Positions 17,891 to 25,493 of a stretch of 64,000 bases of DNA are shown one piece after another. Location of the stretch: NCBI RefSeq assembly GCF_019645815.1, contig NZ_CP080997.1:372001-436000 (forward strand), given 5' to 3'. Position 1 is the stretch's first letter. The number at the start of each line of letters is the position of its first letter. The notes beneath the pieces were generated by a model. It did no database searches, was not told the origin of the DNA, and saw nothing but the letters and a program-made list of their open reading frames with translations. The translations under genes and the position numbers were made by a program. Origin of the DNA: Mycolicibacter heraklionensis. Its GTDB lineage: Bacteria; Actinomycetota; Actinomycetes; Mycobacteriales; Mycobacteriaceae.

Positions 17891-18712
17891 GTGCCCGAGA
17901 TGAATCGACGCAGTCTGATGTTGACGACGGGATTCGGCATGCTTGCCGCCGGGATGCGCCTGCCGGAGGCTTGGGCCGGACCGGGGCCCGTCCGCCCGCT
18001 GCCCGCCGCCCCGCCGCAGACCTACCTCTTCAGCGACGAGTTCGACGGCCCAGCCGGTTCCGCGCCGGACCCGGCGAAATGGACCGTGGCGCAGGCCCGG
18101 GAATCGATGAAGGACCCGACGTTCTGGGAGCGACCCGAGAACGTCGGCCAATACCGCGACGATCGCAAGAATGTGTTCGTCGACGGCAAGTCGAACCTCG
18201 TGCTGCGCGCCGCAAAAGACGGCGGCACCTACTACAGCGGTAAAGTCCAGAGCCGGTGGATGGGCGGTATCGGCCACACCTGGGAAGCCCGCATCAAACT
18301 CAACTGCCTGACCGCCGGCGCCTGGCCCGCCTGGTGGATGGGCAACGAGGATCAAGGCGAGATCGACGTGCTGGAGTGGTACGGGAACGGCAATTGGCCG
18401 TCGGCGACCACCGTCCACACCAGGGCGAACGGTGCCGAATGGGCGACCCACCAGATCTCGATGGACACCGCCTGGCACACCTGGCGGTGCCGCTGGGACG
18501 CCGACGGCATCCGGTTCTGGCGTGATTACGTAGACGGAGCCGCGCCCTACTTCACCGTTCCGGCGAATTCGATCGCGGACTGGCCGTTCAATAACCCTGG
18601 CTACCAAGTATTTTCGGTGTTCAATCTGGCGATTGCCGGTTCAGGTGGCGGCGATCCCGGGCCGGGCAGTTACCCCGCGGAGATGCTGGTCGACTGGATC
18701 AGGGTCTTCTAG
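17891..18712 (+). CDS. Exported GH16 beta-glucanase-like protein (second of tandem pair)
   Basis: 273 aa. It starts with the same GTG...ATG-Asn-Arg-Arg stretch as its upstream paralogue and has a twin-arginine signal (MNRRSLML) but lacks most of the Ala/Pro linker. The GH16 motif is EIDVLE (E157, E162). Unlike the first gene, GAAGGG lies before the in-frame ATG at 17900, so translation may start there. The two proteins share domain order and many blocks (DEFDGPAGSAPD, TWEARIKLNC), so this is a local duplication with divergence. Its stop shares CTAG (18709-18712) with the convergent gene. Confidence 0.88.
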   Translation: MPEMNRRSLMLTTGFGMLAAGMRLPEAWAGPGPVRPLPAAPPQTYLFSDEFDGPAGSAPDPAKWTVAQARESMKDPTFWERPENVGQYRDDRKNVFVDGKSNLVLRAAKDGGTYYSGKVQSRWMGGIGHTWEARIKLNCLTAGAWPAWWMGNEDQGEIDVLEWYGNGNWPSATTVHTRANGAEWATHQISMDTAWHTWRCRWDADGIRFWRDYVDGAAPYFTVPANSIADWPFNNPGYQVFSVFNLAIAGSGGGDPGPGSYPAEMLVDWIRVF

Positions 18713-19596
18713 AGCGGGCTTATTTCTCCGGCGCCGCGGGAATTGTCTTCGTGGGCATCGAGCCAGGTCACGCCCTGTTCGGCCGCTCGGATCAGGGCGC
18801 CTCGCTCGCCGAAATAGGCTGCGAACAAACCGAACCCGGGCAGTGAACCCAGGCGTTGGTAGAGCTTCTTCGGGTGGGGCCGTTTGCTCACCTCGTCGAA
18901 AGTTGCCCGCAGGATGCCGGCCAGCTGCCAGACGCTCCGGGTGATCATCACCGGGGTCGATGACGTGATCGACTTCAGCGGCTTCCAGCCCGGCGGCGGC
19001 GTCTCGGGAAGCGGCGGGGTAGCGGGTTGTGTTGGTACCTCGACGCTTTCGGGAAGATGTCGACCGCACAACACCTCGGCGAGCAGTCGCACCTGCGCAC
19101 GCCGGTCGGTGACCCCATACTCGCGGGCCAGCGCGCACAACACGATGGCGTGGTTGACGAACCCTGCCAACTCGCCCACCGGGACCACTCGGGCCAGCCA
19201 TCCGAACGCCCCGGGGGAGGCGACCACCAGCGTGTTGAGCGCACCGACCCGGTGCACCCACCAGTGCACGCGTTGCTCGCGACTCATCCGCTCCCACGCC
19301 GCCGTGCCGGGCAGATCCGCGGCGTTGATTAGCTGTGCCCCGGCGTTGAGGGCGCGGTTGGTGACGCTGGCGCCGCGGCCGGCCTCGTTGCGGCGCCGCC
19401 GCAGCCGAAACCGGCGGATGCGCTGGCTCAGCCCGCGGGGCGGAGTGAGCAGTCGGCGGGTCCGTTTGCGCAGCCCGATGGGATCAGCCTCGGCGAGCAG
19501 GTCGAGCAGCGGGTCGATCACCGCGACCGCGCGGCTCAGGGCGTCGGCGACCTCGGCGTCGGTCAGGGTGGCGTGCGGCTTCGGAAAAAGACCCAT
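18709..19596 (-). CDS. Conserved hypothetical protein with basic central region
   Basis: 295 aa from ATG 19596, the only good start. Residues about 40-75 are strongly basic (RKRTRRLL, RRFRLRRRRNEAGR); later parts hold helical hydrophobic segments such as VGALNTLVVASPGAFGWL and a Pro-rich linker around 205-220. It resembles bacterial proteins of the EcsC type in its Gly-rich C-terminal GSLPGFGLFAAYFGERGA, but this is not firm. It may associate with membranes through these segments. No operon partner. Confidence 0.65.
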   Translation of the reverse strand: MGLFPKPHATLTDAEVADALSRAVAVIDPLLDLLAEADPIGLRKRTRRLLTPPRGLSQRIRRFRLRRRRNEAGRGASVTNRALNAGAQLINAADLPGTAAWERMSREQRVHWWVHRVGALNTLVVASPGAFGWLARVVPVGELAGFVNHAIVLCALAREYGVTDRRAQVRLLAEVLCGRHLPESVEVPTQPATPPLPETPPPGWKPLKSITSSTPVMITRSVWQLAGILRATFDEVSKRPHPKKLYQRLGSLPGFGLFAAYFGERGALIRAAEQGVTWLDAHEDNSRGAGEISPL

Positions 19597-19740
19597 ACCG
19601 GTGATTGTGGCGGGATTAGCCGGCGCGGGGGGCGTTTGCGGCGAGTGTGCCCCGCAGCGCGACTTCGGCCGGCCGCTGCTTGTCGCTGGTGGGTTTGCTG
19701 GCTCCGGACAGCTCAAGTGAACGGACGATGCAAGTTATCA

Positions 19741-20709
19741 ATGGAAGACGCAAGATGTGCGTCTATATTCGCCGGCATCGACATCAACACCCGTAAGCTG
19801 CGCCACTTTGTCGTGGTTGCTGAGGAGCTTCATTTCAGCCGCGCCGCCACCAGCCTGTATCTGACCCAGCAGGCGCTCAGCTACGAGATCAAGGAAATTG
19901 AGGCATGGGTCGGCGCCAAACTGCTGAACCGCACCACCCGCAAGGTGACGCTCACGCCGGCCGGCGATATCTTCCTGGCCGGGGCGCGCGCGGTCCTGGC
20001 GACGCTGGATGCCACGATCACCGATACCGCGCGGGCGGTCCGCGGGCTGTCGGGGACGTTGCGACTCGGCTATATCCCCGGTGGCGCCCTGGAGTTGACC
20101 GCGTTGATCGTCGACGAGTTCCGCAACTGGTATCCCGACGTCGACGTCGCGATGCGTGAATTCCCGATCGGCGACCCGTCGGCCGGGCTGGCGTCGGGGG
20201 CCAGTGATGTGGCGCTGCTGCGGTTGCCGGTGAGCACCCCCGACATTGAGACGGAGGCACTGTTCGTCGACCCGGTCGTCGCGATGGTGTCCGCCAACCA
20301 TCGACATACCGCCCGCTCCTCGGTGTCGGTGCTGGATCTCATCGATGACCCGATCACGGTCACCGATACCACCGATGAGATCCACCGTGCGTTCTGGTGT
20401 CTGGACTCCGTGCGTGATGACCCGACCGCGGCCCGGCGGATTGTGGTCTCCTCCGTCACCGAGGAGGTGCAATTGGTTCAGGCGGGGGTGGCGGTCGCCG
20501 TCACCAGTGCGGCGGTGGCGCAATACCTGCCGGCGCCGGGGGTGCGATGCCTGCCGATTGACGACTGGCCGGGATCGGTGGCTGCGGTCGGGTGGTTACG
20601 CGATGAACCCAGCCCGCTGGTGGCCCGGTTCGTCGAGGTGGCGTGCGCGGTTCGAGACCGGGAGGTCGACGTGGTGCGCGAGATCGAAAGCCGGCTGGCA
20701 CGTCGCTGA
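19741..20709 (+). CDS. LysR family transcriptional regulator
   Basis: 322 aa from ATG 19741. The winged helix-turn-helix begins at INTRKLRHFVVVAEELHFS and includes AATSLYLTQQALSYEIKEIE; the rest is the periplasmic-binding-like effector domain. The N-terminus is about 14 residues longer than usual for LysR, so a different start is possible, though no closer start codon exists. GACGCA-AGA-TGCGTC (19747-19761) is a perfect 6-bp inverted repeat just inside the frame and may be an autoregulatory site. No adjacent target gene is obvious. Confidence 0.85.
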   Translation: MEDARCASIFAGIDINTRKLRHFVVVAEELHFSRAATSLYLTQQALSYEIKEIEAWVGAKLLNRTTRKVTLTPAGDIFLAGARAVLATLDATITDTARAVRGLSGTLRLGYIPGGALELTALIVDEFRNWYPDVDVAMREFPIGDPSAGLASGASDVALLRLPVSTPDIETEALFVDPVVAMVSANHRHTARSSVSVLDLIDDPITVTDTTDEIHRAFWCLDSVRDDPTAARRIVVSSVTEEVQLVQAGVAVAVTSAAVAQYLPAPGVRCLPIDDWPGSVAAVGWLRDEPSPLVARFVEVACAVRDREVDVVREIESRLARR

Positions 20710-20852
20710 TTTCAAAACGTCCGGTTGTCAATCGCGGCCCCAATTCCTGTTTCAGTTCGCGCGGCCGGATCGCCAGGATTGAGCGGTCCGCGTCACTCAG
20801 TCGCCGGTCAGGCGCTGAGGCTTGAGCGGCGGTGTTCCCCAGAGGGGCCCAC

Positions 20853-22397
20853 TTGAAGCACTCGTCCATCCAGTCATTGACCACCGTGCCGCTGGCCCTC
20901 GCCGGCGCAGCACTGCTGGTGTTGCCGCCGTCGGCGGTTTCGCCCGCGCTGCCGGAACCGGAGATCCTGTCGGCGGCGGTGCGCCTGCTGTCCGGGGAGT
21001 CGGCTTTCGCCCCGGTCGACAGCACGCCGGCGGCCGGGCAGGGGGTGGCGCTGATGATGGGCGGCAGCGGGGTGCCGTGGCCGGCGCCGGAACTGGTGCA
21101 ATGGGCCTTCGAGCACTACTCCGAAGTCAACGGCGCGAACTTCGGCGACTATGTGCCGCTGCGGGTCTTCATTCCCAACGGCGGCGAGCCGGCGTTCGGC
21201 GGCATCCATGCCCTGCAGTACGACACCTCGGTGGCCCAAGGCGTAGAGGCGGTGGAGGCCCGGATCAACGAGGAATTGATGGCCGGGCACCCGGTAGTGG
21301 TCGGCGGCGTATCGCAGAGTTCGAACGTCGACTCCGTGGTGCTGCGCGACATCGCCGACGGCAGGTTCGTGCCTGACTACAGCAACGTGCCTGCGGGCAC
21401 CACGCCGCTACAGTTTCTGCTCCTGGGTAACCCGAGCAACCCCAACGGCGGCTTCCTGGAGCGCTTCCACCTGCCCGAGGACCCAGCCGCGAGCGTCACC
21501 AGCGTCGGATTGACGTTCGACGGTGCGGCGGCCACCGACACCGGCATCCCCGTGACGAGCTACTGCCTGGAGTACGACCCAAACTGCGACTTCCCGGTCT
21601 ACACCCAGAATCTGATCTCGAACCTCAACGCAATGGCCGGCTGGGCACTGGTCCACCCGTACTACATCGACGGAGTCGCCGGGCCGGGCCTGGGGGTGAC
21701 CCCCGATCAGATCGCGAATGCGATCGAGTTGCAGACCAGCGAGGGCTACGACGGCGGCTCCACCTTCTACATGATGCCGTGGCAGGACCAGCTCCCGTTG
21801 GCGACCGTCATCCAGGCGATCGCCGGCAAGCCTCTTGCCGATCTGCTGGAACCCGACCTGCGGGTGCTCGCCAACCTGGGGTACGGCACCGACCCCTACA
21901 CCGGCTGGTCGACGTCGCCGGCTGACGTTGCCACCACGCTGCAGGCGTCCCCGCACCTGACCGCCGAGGAGTTCAACACCATCCTCGGAGCGCTGTGGGA
22001 CGGCGCCAAGGAAGGCTTCCACGACTTCACCAACGACCTGTTGCACCCCGCCGCCGACTCCGGCGGGCTGCTGTCGGGGCTGCTGGGCGGTGGCGGCGAC
22101 ATGGATGCGCCGCATTCGCTTGCCGAGATGGCCAACGGGTTCAGCAAGCTGCTGACCGACCTCTACTCCCTGGTACTGCCGGTCCAGGACATCGTCAACG
22201 CGCTGACGGTCGCGCTGCCGGCCCATGAGCTGACCGTGCTGACGAACTCGCTGATGGAAGGGCAGAGTCTCGGTGACGCGCTGTCATTGACCTCGGCGTT
22301 CGCCACCGGGCTGGAATCGCTGGCCGGAGGCTTCCTGGCGATCGTCGGCCTCAATGCCCTGCCGGACATTCAGGCCGACCTGGCCCAGATCTTCTAG
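20853..22397 (+). CDS. Exported PE-PPE domain hydrolase
   Basis: 514 aa from TTG 20853, which has AGAGGGG five nt upstream; GTG 20832 in frame is an alternative. A signal peptide (about 1-30) precedes a PE-PPE domain, the serine alpha/beta-hydrolase fold found behind PE or PPE domains. The nucleophile lies in VVGGVSQSSNV (GxSxS, Ser about 154). There is no PE or PPE domain, so export would be by a Sec signal rather than ESX. The C-terminal 100 residues are helical and Leu-rich. The likely activity is esterase; the substrate is unknown. Confidence 0.83.
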   Translation: MKHSSIQSLTTVPLALAGAALLVLPPSAVSPALPEPEILSAAVRLLSGESAFAPVDSTPAAGQGVALMMGGSGVPWPAPELVQWAFEHYSEVNGANFGDYVPLRVFIPNGGEPAFGGIHALQYDTSVAQGVEAVEARINEELMAGHPVVVGGVSQSSNVDSVVLRDIADGRFVPDYSNVPAGTTPLQFLLLGNPSNPNGGFLERFHLPEDPAASVTSVGLTFDGAAATDTGIPVTSYCLEYDPNCDFPVYTQNLISNLNAMAGWALVHPYYIDGVAGPGLGVTPDQIANAIELQTSEGYDGGSTFYMMPWQDQLPLATVIQAIAGKPLADLLEPDLRVLANLGYGTDPYTGWSTSPADVATTLQASPHLTAEEFNTILGALWDGAKEGFHDFTNDLLHPAADSGGLLSGLLGGGGDMDAPHSLAEMANGFSKLLTDLYSLVLPVQDIVNALTVALPAHELTVLTNSLMEGQSLGDALSLTSAFATGLESLAGGFLAIVGLNALPDIQADLAQIF

Positions 22398-22407
22398 GGC
22401 GGCTGGC

Positions 22408-22443
22408 GCGGCCTGGGCTGTCGGTGTCGGCGGTCCAGGCCGC
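22408..22443 (+). terminator. Hairpin terminator candidate after the PE-PPE hydrolase gene
   Basis: GCGGCCTGG (22408-22416) and CCAGGCCGC (22435-22443) form a 9-bp stem with an 18-nt loop, 10 bp after the stop, followed by TTCCTTTG. The loop is long and the T-tract short, as often in mycobacteria. Confidence 0.45.
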
Positions 22444-22525
22444 TTCCTTTGCACTGCCAGGGTTTGGTCACCTGCCGTTGCAAAAGAAAAACATCGTTGA
22501 CACATAACGAAGTTAGCTTTGCGCC

Positions 22526-22996
22526 ATGAGAATCGCCGCGACCTCGGTATTGCTCGCTGCTGCGCTCGCGGGCGTGGCCACCCCCGCAACATCCTCTGCT
22601 TCCGAAGCTGTTCCGACTCCCGATGAGGTGCTGGCCGCGATGGCCGAGCTGACCAACCCGGACATCCCCGCGGTGAACAAGGGCAACGTCGTCACCCCCG
22701 GCTTCAGTCCCGAAGAAGCGCAGACGATCGATCAGCGTCTGCGCGAGACCCAAGAGGCCGGGCTTTTGCCCTACCAGTTCGTGGTGTCCGACATTCAGCC
22801 CGCGCCGGACGACTCCGCCGGGGCGACCGTCACCTCCGTGGGGGGCTTTCATGAAGAGAGCGCGCCCGAGGCCATCGTGCTGTCACAGCAGGGCGGGCGT
22901 TGGCTGATCACTCACGACACCGCCGTGACCGCCTTGGACCACTTCTGGCACAACGCCAACCGGCCGTTTGTGCCCATCGTGCCGTGGGTCAAGTGA
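22526..22996 (+). CDS. Small exported protein, low-molecular-weight antigen MTB12-like
   Basis: 156 aa with a signal peptide (about 1-25, ending near TSSASEA). The mature part has the pattern of the secreted MTB12/CFP-2 antigens: a short helical start (TPDEVLAAMAELTNPDIP) and an NTF2-like beta half with GGRWLITHDTAVTALDHF. The family assignment is moderate. TAGCTT (22514-22519) lies 7 nt before ATG, consistent with a leaderless transcript. It stands beside tRNA-Gly, where M. tuberculosis has an exported protein (Rv0320). Confidence 0.75.
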   Translation: MRIAATSVLLAAALAGVATPATSSASEAVPTPDEVLAAMAELTNPDIPAVNKGNVVTPGFSPEEAQTIDQRLRETQEAGLLPYQFVVSDIQPAPDDSAGATVTSVGGFHEESAPEAIVLSQQGGRWLITHDTAVTALDHFWHNANRPFVPIVPWVK

Positions 22997-23018
22997 GTTG
23001 GTTTTCGCTGGTCAAACG

Positions 23019-23092
23019 TGGAGCCGATGACGGGAATCGAACCCGCGTATTCAGCTTGGGAAGCTGATGTTCTGCCATTGAACTACATCGGC
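23019..23092 (-). tRNA. tRNA-Gly (anticodon CCC)
   Basis: The minus strand folds into a cloverleaf: acceptor GCCGATG paired with CATCGGC, D-arm GTTC...GAAC, anticodon stem TCAGC/GCTGA with loop TTCCCAA (anticodon CCC), and T-arm with GGTTCGATTCC. The discriminator is T and the 3' CCA (plus-strand TGG, 23019-23021) is encoded. Without CCA the gene is 23022-23092 (71 nt). A tRNA-Gly before dcd agrees with mycobacterial gene order. Confidence 0.93.
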
Positions 23093-23135
23093 ATGGTGCG
23101 CTAGCAGGCTAGCACCCGGGCGCCTCGCCGCTCCG

Positions 23136-23191
23136 CGAGTGTGCGGAATCGTTGGCCGAACGGCCGAAAATCCAACCAAACCGCACACTCG
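23136..23191. repeat. Long intergenic palindrome upstream of dcd
   Basis: CGAGTGTGCGG (23136-23146) and CCGCACACTCG (23181-23191) are exact reverse complements; the 34-nt interior has further pairing (GTTGG/CCAAC and GGCC/GGCC). It lies between the divergent tRNA-Gly and dcd. It resembles small dispersed palindromic elements with GCACACTCG ends common in mycobacterial intergenic regions; only one copy is seen in this window. Confidence 0.6.
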
Positions 23192-23272
23192 GCGACCATG
23201 ACCTGGGGCCCAGCCATGACGCGGGGCCCGGTCATTCGACCGAACCCGCGAGTCTGCGGATACGCTCGTGCC

Positions 23273-23845
23273 GTGCTGCTCTCCGATCGCGATCTGCGGG
23301 CCGAAATCGCCGCTGGCCGGCTGGGCATCGACCCGTTCGACGACGCCCTGGTTCAGCCGTCCAGCGTGGATGTTCGCCTCGACAGCCTGTTTCGGGTGTT
23401 CAACAACACCCGCTACACCCACATCGACCCCGCTCAACAGCAAGACGAGCTGACCACGCTGGTCGAACCCAAACCCGGCGAGCCGTTCGTGCTGCATCCC
23501 GGCGAGTTCGTGCTGGGCTCCACGCTGGAGTGCTGCACCCTGCCGGAGGATCTGGCCGGCCGGCTGGAAGGCAAGTCGAGCCTGGGCCGGCTGGGCCTGC
23601 TGACCCACTCCACCGCGGGTTTCATCGATCCCGGCTTCTCCGGGCACATCACCTTGGAGCTGTCCAACGTGGCGAATCTGCCGATCACGTTGTGGCCGGG
23701 TATGAAGATAGGCCAGCTGTGTCTGCTGCGGTTGACGAGTCCGGCCGAGCACCCTTACGGCAGTACGCGCGTAGGGTCGAAATATCAGGGCCAGCGCGGG
23801 CCGACGCCGTCCCGCTCGTACCAGAACTTCATCAAGTCCGGTTAG
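23273..23845 (+). CDS. dcd: dCTP deaminase
   Basis: 190 aa, the same length as M. tuberculosis Dcd. Signature segments are [13 protein letters not shown] with the catalytic-site Arg/Ser, [23 protein letters not shown] with the catalytic Glu, and the C-terminal [11 protein letters not shown] lid. The enzyme deaminates dCTP; the mycobacterial type also releases pyrophosphate to give dUMP for thymidylate synthesis. TACGCT (23261-23266) stands 7 nt before GTG 23273, with no ribosome site, so a leaderless transcript is likely. Homotrimer, cytosolic. Confidence 0.95.
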   Translation: MLLSDRDLRAEIAAGRLGIDPFDDALVQPSSVDVRLDSLFRVFNNTRYTHIDPAQQQDELTTLVEPKPGEPFVLHPGEFVLGSTLECCTLPEDLAGRLEGKSSLGRLGLLTHSTAGFIDPGFSGHITLELSNVANLPITLWPGMKIGQLCLLRLTSPAEHPYGSTRVGSKYQGQRGPTPSRSYQNFIKSG

Positions 23846-23953
23846 CCCTTGGATCTGACGGCCGCCTCGCGGCTGCGATGAAGCCGGTATCGGCCAGCCC
23901 TGGTGGGGGTTCGGCCCACATACCTGGCCGATAGCAGTAGCAGGGGAGGTTTC

Positions 23954-25426
23954 GTGGAGATCGTTCTTGGGGTGTCGGTGGCGCCCTCGGCGGTCCGCAT
24001 GGTGTTGGTGGAAGGCGAAAACGCCGACGGGGTCACCGTGGAGCACGACGACTTCGACGTCATCGACGGGGCTCAAACCGCCCCGGAGCGGGTGGTGTCG
24101 GCGATCCTGGGCACTCGCGAGGGAGCCCGCGAGGGCGGCTATCAGCTCAGCTCCACCGGCGTGACCTGGAGTAATCCGGACGACGCGACCGCGCTGCGCG
24201 AGGCGCTGGCCGGCCGCAAGGTCGAGAACGTGATGCTGGTGTCGGCGTTTCTTGCCGCCGCGGCGCTGGCCCAGTCGGTGGGCAGTGCGACGCGTTACGC
24301 CCGGACTGCTCTGCTGTTCGTCGAGCCCGAAGCGGCCACGCTGGCCGTCGTCAGCTCCGACGACGGCTCGATCAGCGAGATCCACCGCCAGCCGCTGTCG
24401 CCCGATGACGAGAGCGCGGTCGGCGAGATCACCGAGCTGGTCGCCGGCGCGCAACGACTGGAGTCGCAGCCCGACGGCCTGTTCGTGGTGGGCTCGGGCG
24501 TCAACGTGGCGATGATCAAGCCGGAGCTGGACAAAGCCACCCCACTGCCGGTCAGCGTGCCGGAGGAGCCGGATATGGCGTTGGCCCGCGGAGCGGCGCT
24601 GGCCAGTGCGCACGCCCCGCTGTTCACGTCCTCGACCCGGGCGCAGGCCTGGGCGCAGGACCCGGGCACCGGTGAACTGGACCCGGCGCTGGCCAGCGCC
24701 GGGTACGTCTACATCGCGCCCGACGGGGTGGACTACGAGGTGGACTACAACGTCACCGCCGACAACGAGCCGCTGGCTTACAGTGCGCTTCCGGACAGCG
24801 GCGTGGTTCTGGGCGGCGCGCTTGCCGATCTCGCCGAAGATCCCGAGCTCGTCGACTCCCGGTTGCTGGACTTCAGCACCGGAGTCCAGCCGCGGGAGCG
24901 CAAGCCGATGCTGGTCACCGGCGGGGTCGCGGCGCTGTTCGTGGTCGGAGTGCTCGCACTGGCGATCGCGTTGGCGGTGGGCATGCGGGCGGCCAACCAG
25001 CACCGGCCCGACGTGCGGGCCAACGTCGTCACCCATCAGGCACCGCCGCCGAAGGCGGCCGTACCGCCACCGGCACCGCCGCCGTCGGCGCCGCCGGTAC
25101 CGGCCGCTGAGCCGGCACCGCCGAGAGCCCCAGCACCCGCCCCGGTGCCGGAGGCTCCGGCACCGGCGGCCCCACCGCCCCTGCCGGTGGCACCGCCCCC
25201 ACCGCCTCCGGCGCTACCGCCCCCACCGCTTCCCAACCTGGGGATTCCGGGCCTGCCCGGCGGTCCGCCGCTCTTCGGACCGCCGCGGGGTGGTTGGGGC
25301 CGCGGCGACGACGACTGGGGACCCGGTGGTGGCCATGGCCGCGGCGGCGGGCATGGTGGCGGCCACGGTGGCGGACACGGCCGCGGTGGCGGCGGGTTCC
25401 CGTTCCTGCCGGGCCTTCATTTCTGA
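23954..25426 (+). CDS. DUF7159 membrane protein with Pro- and His/Gly-rich tail (first of pair)
   Basis: 490 aa from GTG 23954 (GGGGAGG upstream). Residues 1-230 form a DUF7159-type domain opening VEIVLGVSVAPSAVRMVLVEG; a later segment (VVGSGVNVAMIKPELD, then EPDMALARGAALA) looks like the phosphate-2 and adenosine regions of HSP70/actin-fold ATPases. One helix (about 318-344) follows, then a Pro/Ala-rich stretch and a His/Gly-rich end. M. tuberculosis Rv0312 has a comparable plan. A paralogue follows 67 bp later. Whether it binds ATP is not known. Confidence 0.82.
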   Translation: MEIVLGVSVAPSAVRMVLVEGENADGVTVEHDDFDVIDGAQTAPERVVSAILGTREGAREGGYQLSSTGVTWSNPDDATALREALAGRKVENVMLVSAFLAAAALAQSVGSATRYARTALLFVEPEAATLAVVSSDDGSISEIHRQPLSPDDESAVGEITELVAGAQRLESQPDGLFVVGSGVNVAMIKPELDKATPLPVSVPEEPDMALARGAALASAHAPLFTSSTRAQAWAQDPGTGELDPALASAGYVYIAPDGVDYEVDYNVTADNEPLAYSALPDSGVVLGGALADLAEDPELVDSRLLDFSTGVQPRERKPMLVTGGVAALFVVGVLALAIALAVGMRAANQHRPDVRANVVTHQAPPPKAAVPPPAPPPSAPPVPAAEPAPPRAPAPAPVPEAPAPAAPPPLPVAPPPPPPALPPPPLPNLGIPGLPGGPPLFGPPRGGWGRGDDDWGPGGGHGRGGGHGGGHGGGHGRGGGGFPFLPGLHF

Positions 25427-25493
25427 GTGGGGATTCACATCCAACAGTCGTAAGATGGGCTAATAATTCGCCGGCCCTAGTGGAGGAGGTGCG

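Noticed and set aside
19747..19761. LysR box GACGCA-N3-TGCGTC as a firm operator
   Set aside because: It lies inside the predicted coding start and does not have the T-N11-A form; kept only as a remark.
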